Program-made: the position numbers and the translations under genes | Shown here: one piece after another, positions 37,213-41,543 of the stretch | How the letters are laid out: each line of letters opens with the position of its first letter | Numbering within the stretch: the stretch's first letter is position 1 | From: a virus | Length of the DNA: 41,543 nt | Strand: one strand, 5' to 3' | IMG/VR virus record: IMGVR_UViG_3300003885_000012 | Location: 1 to 41,543 of that record | Notes under the pieces: model-generated | What the model was told of the DNA's origin: nothing | Seen by the model: the letters and a program-made list of their open reading frames with translations, nothing else | The model's database searches: none

Positions 37213-37344
37213 ATGACAAAAATTGAATTACAAGATATTCGCCGGCATTTAAAGGGAGCTTTAAATAAAGTGGAAATGGCTCTTTTGAAAATAAACCTTG
37301 ATGATGCATTAAAAAACAAAAAACTTGACAAAGATATAAAATAG
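37213..37344 (+). CDS. Small helical protein, 43 residues
   Basis: The ATG starts directly after the preceding stop (TAAATG with one base). The product MTKIELQDIRRHLKGALNKVEMALLK onward is a single amphipathic helix with a Lys-rich tail. It is coupled to the previous gene and likely real. Confidence 0.5.
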   Translation: MTKIELQDIRRHLKGALNKVEMALLKINLDDALKNKKLDKDIK

Positions 37345-37414
37345 CATTATTTTACAAATAGATAGTTTTTTATAAAGATATCCACATAGACTGCCTTTCA
37401 AAAAGTCCGCCTAT

Positions 37415-37436
37415 GCCGCTTTCTTTAGGGAGCGGT
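37415..37436 (+). promoter_or_regulatory. Hairpin covering the portal ribosome-binding site
   Basis: GCCGCT (37415-37420) pairs with AGCGGT (37431-37436), five Watson-Crick pairs plus one G-U, around a ten-base loop. The Shine-Dalgarno AGGGAG (37427-37432) lies in the loop and 3' arm. The TTTCTTT tract after it resembles a terminator tail. It could both trim readthrough and limit portal translation. Confidence 0.5.
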
Positions 37437-37440
37437 TTCT

Positions 37441-39336
37441 TTGGCTACAAAAGAACAAGAAATATTAACTGAGCTCGATAAAAAGTTTACCAGTGCTATC
37501 GAACACGAGACCTGGGTAAGTTTTGCTAAAAATGCTAAAACTGACTTCGAGTTTCGTGAAGGTAAACAATGGACAGAGAAAGAAAAAACCCAACTTAAAA
37601 ACAGAGGTCAGCCCGCTACCGTAGAAAATGAAATCAAACCTATCATAGACCGTCTTATAGGCCAGCAGGCAAAGCAAAAAACAAGAATAATATTCAAGGG
37701 ACGTAATCTCGGTTCAGATGAAACTCATGCTAATATTCTTGCAGATTTGGCTTTGCATATCCAGCAACAAAGTGGATATGAATTCGAAGACAGAGATCGT
37801 TTTGATGACGGAGCAGTTAGCGGTTTTGGTGTAACTGAAGTAATAGGAAGTCTTGATGATAGTCTCCAGCCGCAAGTAAAAATCAAAGCCGAAAATTGTC
37901 TGAATATTTTCCCTGATCCTAATTCCAGACGTTATAATTGGAATGAAGATGCAGAGTTTATTTGTCGTGCAAAATGGATATCTTACAAAAAAGCTCAACA
38001 ACTGTGGCCTAAAAAAAAGAAAGAGTTAGCTTCTATAATTAATATTAATCCTGTTCAAACCAATAATACTCAGGAATTAGAAAGAAACAATTATGTTGAT
38101 TCCCGTACTGAAAGAGTTAGACCGGTAGAGGTTTGGTATAAGGAATATCAAAGAAAAAGAGTAGCTATTGGCCAGGACATTCCAGGTGGTATTCAGGAAA
38201 TAACAGGTTTTTCAAAAAAACAAGAAAAAGAATTTTTGTCTAAATTTACCAATGTACAATTTTTAGACAAAATAGAAACAAAGATGAAAGTTGGAATATT
38301 TTGCTCGACACTTCTTCTTGAACACTCTGACAGTCCTTACGATCATAATCTGTTTCCATTTGTACCTTACTTTGTTAACAGAAAGAAGAATGGAGAGCCT
38401 TATGGCGTTGTAAGGATGCTTAAAGACCCAAACTCAGAGATCAATAAAAGAAGGTCCAAAGCGTTGCACTTACTAAATACCAATCAATCTGTGTATGAAG
38501 AAGGAGCGGTTAGGGACCCCGATGAACACAATAAACAGATGAAACTTCCTGATGGACAAATTTCGTACAGAAAAGGCTATAAATTTGAGATTATAAAAAA
38601 TATAGAAGTTGCTCAGTCTCAAATGGGATTACAAGCTGAAAGCAAACAGGCTATGGCTCGTATATCAGGAGTTAGCGATGAATCTATGGCAAGAAATTCA
38701 GAAGTTCGCAGTGGAATAGGTATTCAAAGAAAACAGATGATGACAGACCTTATCATTCTTCCTGTATTTGAAAACCTTAGACGATCAAGAAAAATGGAAG
38801 GCAATTTAATCCATGAGCTTATAAAACAATACTACACAGAAGAGAAAGCTTTTTATGTGCTTGATGATATGAATAAAGCAAGGGAAATAACTTTAACTTT
38901 CAATCAAATCCAGAATATTAAAAAAGGTGATTACGATTGTGTTGTAGAGGAAATGCCGGACACGGCAACTGTGCAGGATGAACAGTTTTCAATAATAACC
39001 CAATTATTACAAGGAATGAATTTGCCTCCTAATTATGCAATGGCCTTATTGCCATGGATAATACAACTGTCGCAGTTAAGGAATAAAAAAGAGATAATGG
39101 AGCAGGTTCAGAAATTATCACAACCACCTGCGGAGTCTCCTAAAATGAGTCTCAATTTTGTGTGGAGTGAACTTACTCCGCTTGAAAAATCATGGATTCT
39201 GCAAAATACCGGGAACCAGGAAATAGCCCAGGCAATTTTGCAGGAAAATAAAGCCCCTGCCCATGTTATGAAAGAACAGGCAGGATTGGCAAAAGAACAA
39301 ATGAAACAAGGCATGATGAATATGGAGTTATCTTAA
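37441..39336 (+). CDS. Portal protein, P22-like
   Basis: A 631-residue protein with the P22-type portal start: FAKNAKTDFEFREGKQWTEKEKTQLKNRGQPATVENEIKPIIDRLIGQQ, then SGFGVTEV and NIFPDPNSRRYNWNEDAEFIC. A long helical C-terminus follows. It forms the ring through which DNA passes and to which the adaptor binds. The only plausible start is TTG at 37441, eight bases after AGGGAG. Confidence 0.85.
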   Translation: MATKEQEILTELDKKFTSAIEHETWVSFAKNAKTDFEFREGKQWTEKEKTQLKNRGQPATVENEIKPIIDRLIGQQAKQKTRIIFKGRNLGSDETHANILADLALHIQQQSGYEFEDRDRFDDGAVSGFGVTEVIGSLDDSLQPQVKIKAENCLNIFPDPNSRRYNWNEDAEFICRAKWISYKKAQQLWPKKKKELASIININPVQTNNTQELERNNYVDSRTERVRPVEVWYKEYQRKRVAIGQDIPGGIQEITGFSKKQEKEFLSKFTNVQFLDKIETKMKVGIFCSTLLLEHSDSPYDHNLFPFVPYFVNRKKNGEPYGVVRMLKDPNSEINKRRSKALHLLNTNQSVYEEGAVRDPDEHNKQMKLPDGQISYRKGYKFEIIKNIEVAQSQMGLQAESKQAMARISGVSDESMARNSEVRSGIGIQRKQMMTDLIILPVFENLRRSRKMEGNLIHELIKQYYTEEKAFYVLDDMNKAREITLTFNQIQNIKKGDYDCVVEEMPDTATVQDEQFSIITQLLQGMNLPPNYAMALLPWIIQLSQLRNKKEIMEQVQKLSQPPAESPKMSLNFVWSELTPLEKSWILQNTGNQEIAQAILQENKAPAHVMKEQAGLAKEQMKQGMMNMELS

Positions 39337-39546
39337 ATGACTAAAGAAATAATATTAGATCATAAAGATATAGAGGACCCTCAAACTATTACTCAGGTAA
39401 CAAAAAATGCTTTTGAGAGCAAGGGTTTAGATTTGCACAGACATGAGGTTGAGAATATAGATGATGATTTCAAAAATAAAAAAAGAAGGTTAAGGATTAA
39501 AAATACTAAATATTTTGCTATTGGTAATGTACCATGGCATAAATAG
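39337..39546 (+). CDS. Small protein between portal and scaffold
   Basis: A 69-residue protein whose ATG follows the portal stop directly. An acidic start (IILDHKDIEDPQTI) is followed by a basic end (NKKRRLRIKNTKYFAIGNVPW). Function unknown; position suggests a head-assembly part. Confidence 0.5.
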   Translation: MTKEIILDHKDIEDPQTITQVTKNAFESKGLDLHRHEVENIDDDFKNKKRRLRIKNTKYFAIGNVPWHK

Positions 39547-39578
39547 CCATCACCGGAAACGGTAGGCAGGAAGGATTT

Positions 39579-40439
39579 ATGGAAACAAAAGAGTTAACAA
39601 CAGTACCGAGTCTTGAAAATATCTTTAACGATGAAGTTTCTGATAATGGAGCTTCTGCAAAACCATCTGTCTTAGAGGAAGGACAAAAAACTCCGTCTCT
39701 TTCTGATGACAAGGAAAGCAAAGAAGATATAAAGACTGCGGAGGATACTAAAGATGAAGTTTCAGAAAAATCAGAAGAAACAGAATCCGAGGAATCCAAA
39801 AAAAAACCAATTGAAAAGACTACAAAAGAAGAGTCCTCTTTTAACTGGGATTCTGATAAGAACCCATATAGAAGCGAGAATACCAAGATTAAAAGTCAAT
39901 TAAAGAATACTCGTGATTATGCTACAAGGGTTAATCAAGAAAACGAGAATCTGAAACATGAATATGGAATAGAAAATGGAGAGTCAGAAAATAGCGAAGA
40001 AAAGAAGAAAGAAAATCAGATCGCATTTGATAACCGTGAGAAAGCATCTTTGAAAGTTGCTATTAATCAATATGGAGAAGATTATCTTAAGAAAAATATT
40101 TATGGTGAAGATTCTAAGTTTAAGCAAATCATGACTGAAAATCCTGCGATTCAAGCAAGGGTTCACAATTCAGATGTACCGGTTCTTGAAGCTATACAAG
40201 TTCTTAAAGAATTTGAATTTTTCGAAAAGTACGGTAAAGATTTGGATAAGATTCCGGATAAAATTCGTACTGAAATAGAATCCGATTTACGAAAAAAGAT
40301 TACTATAGAACTTCAGGATAAACTAAAACTAAAAGGTAAGGAAATAACAACACTAAGCGGTGTAGAAGGTTATACAGCAGAAAAAGAAGAATCCTCACAG
40401 AAGTTTAATAAACCGCTTAGTATGTTATTCGATCAATAG
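39579..40439 (+). CDS. Scaffolding protein
   Basis: A 286-residue, highly charged helical protein. The first ~90 residues are Ser/Glu/Lys-rich and disordered-like (EKSEETESEESKKKPIEK), the middle is coiled coil (NQENENLKHEYG) and the end is a short basic-acidic tail. Composition and place just before the capsid gene are typical of podophage scaffolds that direct shell assembly and then leave. Confidence 0.72.
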   Translation: METKELTTVPSLENIFNDEVSDNGASAKPSVLEEGQKTPSLSDDKESKEDIKTAEDTKDEVSEKSEETESEESKKKPIEKTTKEESSFNWDSDKNPYRSENTKIKSQLKNTRDYATRVNQENENLKHEYGIENGESENSEEKKKENQIAFDNREKASLKVAINQYGEDYLKKNIYGEDSKFKQIMTENPAIQARVHNSDVPVLEAIQVLKEFEFFEKYGKDLDKIPDKIRTEIESDLRKKITIELQDKLKLKGKEITTLSGVEGYTAEKEESSQKFNKPLSMLFDQ

Positions 40440-40448
40440 GAGATTAAA

Positions 40449-41522
40449 ATGGCTTATACAGAAGTTTTAACATCGGGCAATTCCGCTGTAACCAGTGCAG
40501 AACAGTGGGATAGTTTGTGTTATGAAGAATATATTGGCAAATTGATGATGAAATGGCTTATCGGCACAGATGAAAACGCTGTGCTTGTAGCACAGGAGGA
40601 TCTTACAAAAGATCACGGAGATGCCATAACATTTAATTATGTTACTACGCAATCTGGCGGTACAGTTAGAGGTAATGCTAAAGGAGTAGGAAACGAAGGG
40701 AAAATTACTCCTTATGCTCAAAGACTTGTTGTAGATAATACCCGTACCTTGCATAAAGTCTGGGATTTGCCCATGACACAGCAAAGAACAACCTACGATA
40801 TTATTGTAAAGGCAAAAAACGCCTTAACTACTAAACACGCAGAGACTCTTGATGATGATATCATAGAGGCTTTAACGGATACTGGCGTAGGTCGGGTTAG
40901 GGGTAGATTTCTTTATGGTGCACTCGATTCGAATTGGAACGCTGTTCATGCAACTGCTTTGCAGAATATTGACAATGCAGCGGATCAATTGACAGGGAAT
41001 ATGATAAGTGTTGCCAAAAGAAAAGCAACCATAAAAGGTACTGGTGTGACTGAAAAGATCAGGCCAACAATGGTTAAGAATGGTATGAAATATGAAAAAT
41101 GGTTTATATTTCTTGCCCATGAGTACGCAATAAGGGATTTGGTAAACAATGATGCAGCGTTTAGAAACGCTCAGTTGCTACTTCCCCCCGGCAGAAACAG
41201 TGATAGCATGTTTTTTACCGGATCAGACTTTAAAGGTTCTTGGGATGGTGTGTTGATTTATGTAAATGATAGACTTCCGCTTACAAGTTCAACCATACAG
41301 ACTGCTCATAATCTTTTAATGGGTGCACAGGCGGGTGCTGTTTCATTTGCTCAGAGGTCTAAGTTCGGAGAAGAGTTTGAGGATTTAAAGCATAATGCAA
41401 TTTACGAATTGCATGATATTCGGTTCAAGAATGGTACAGGCTCAGACAATAACGTAAAGTTAGTACGAAACAGCGTTGATCATGGAATTATCAACGTATT
41501 TAGTGCTGCTGCTGCAGATTAA
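40449..41522 (+). CDS. Major capsid protein, N4-gp56 family
   Basis: A 357-residue protein with GDAITFNYVTTQSGGTVRGNAKGVGNEGKI (E-loop area), a long central helix (TKHAETLDDDIIEALTDTG) and KWFIFLAHEYAIRDLVNNDAAFRNAQ. These are features of the N4 gp56-type HK97-fold capsid proteins that go with P22-like portals. AGGAG is eight bases before the ATG. Its last 70 bases and the start of the next gene are repeated at the beginning of the window. Confidence 0.85.
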   Translation: MAYTEVLTSGNSAVTSAEQWDSLCYEEYIGKLMMKWLIGTDENAVLVAQEDLTKDHGDAITFNYVTTQSGGTVRGNAKGVGNEGKITPYAQRLVVDNTRTLHKVWDLPMTQQRTTYDIIVKAKNALTTKHAETLDDDIIEALTDTGVGRVRGRFLYGALDSNWNAVHATALQNIDNAADQLTGNMISVAKRKATIKGTGVTEKIRPTMVKNGMKYEKWFIFLAHEYAIRDLVNNDAAFRNAQLLLPPGRNSDSMFFTGSDFKGSWDGVLIYVNDRLPLTSSTIQTAHNLLMGAQAGAVSFAQRSKFGEEFEDLKHNAIYELHDIRFKNGTGSDNNVKLVRNSVDHGIINVFSAAAAD

Positions 41523-41543
41523 GGGAGGTATCAAATGGCGGAA
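41453..41543. repeat. Terminal direct repeat, right copy
   Basis: Exact copy of bases 1-91. Joining the two gives a unique genome of 41,452 bp in which the capsid gene is followed after 13 bases by the gene at 83. Circular permutation would fit headful packaging, but the sequence alone cannot separate that from a circularised cos-type genome. Confidence 0.95.

Overview
The window is a complete phage genome of 41,452 bp opened at an arbitrary point. Its first 91 bases are repeated exactly at its end, so the contig closes into a circle or is circularly permuted. It encodes a P22/SU10-like short-tailed virion: large terminase, P22-type portal, acidic scaffold, N4-gp56-type major capsid protein, adaptor, nozzle-like beta-propeller, fibres and three large ejection-type proteins. 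The DNA is A+T-rich and start sites carry GGAG or GGGGGTGA Shine-Dalgarno boxes. Many small proteins look like products of uncultivated-bacterium phages. The host cannot be named. I recognised no integrase, reverse transcriptase or CRISPR array.

Layout. The rightward late block runs from 32.4 kb through the junction to 17.2 kb: a small-terminase-like HTH protein, large terminase, portal, scaffold, capsid, then decoration proteins, a CMP-sialate-type cytidylyltransferase, adaptor, LamG protein, secreted Asp-box propeller, nozzle, C1q-like fibre, two paralogous fibre proteins, a GNAT acetyltransferase and the ejection proteins. The leftward block 24.6-17.2 kb holds a PP-loop (PAPS-reductase-like) enzyme, a ribbon-helix-helix protein, a hexapeptide-repeat protein, a coiled-coil protein, a Sak4-like ATPase, a RuvC-like resolvase and small zinc-binding proteins. 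The rightward early block 24.7-29.1 kb holds a C5-methyltransferase-like protein, a lambda-O-like initiator with 11-bp iterons inside its gene, a putative helicase-loader partner and two radical SAM enzymes. The leftward block 31.8-29.0 kb is a run of very small genes, several of them under 60 codons.

Regulation is the most striking part. The coiled-coil gene has a leader that can form an 11-bp plus 13-bp pseudoknot starting at the predicted transcript 5' end. The methyltransferase gene sits behind an attenuator-like leader with its own long-range loop pairing. A non-coding region at 31.8-32.4 kb carries dyads of the form GAGCAA-N4-TTGCTC. The adjacent terS-like gene carries four perfect GTCAA-N4-TTGAC dyads, and a fifth lies between the -35 and -10 of a promoter 2 kb downstream. 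Three genes (terS-like, lysin, and the Cys-rich protein at 34780) have promoters placed so that the transcript would begin at the ATG, which suggests leaderless mRNAs.

A tRNA-like gene with an eight-base anticodon loop, a truncated second copy of its 5' end and an unidentified structured RNA region lie between the terS-like gene and the lysin. All functional calls come from reading motifs by eye; no database search was possible.
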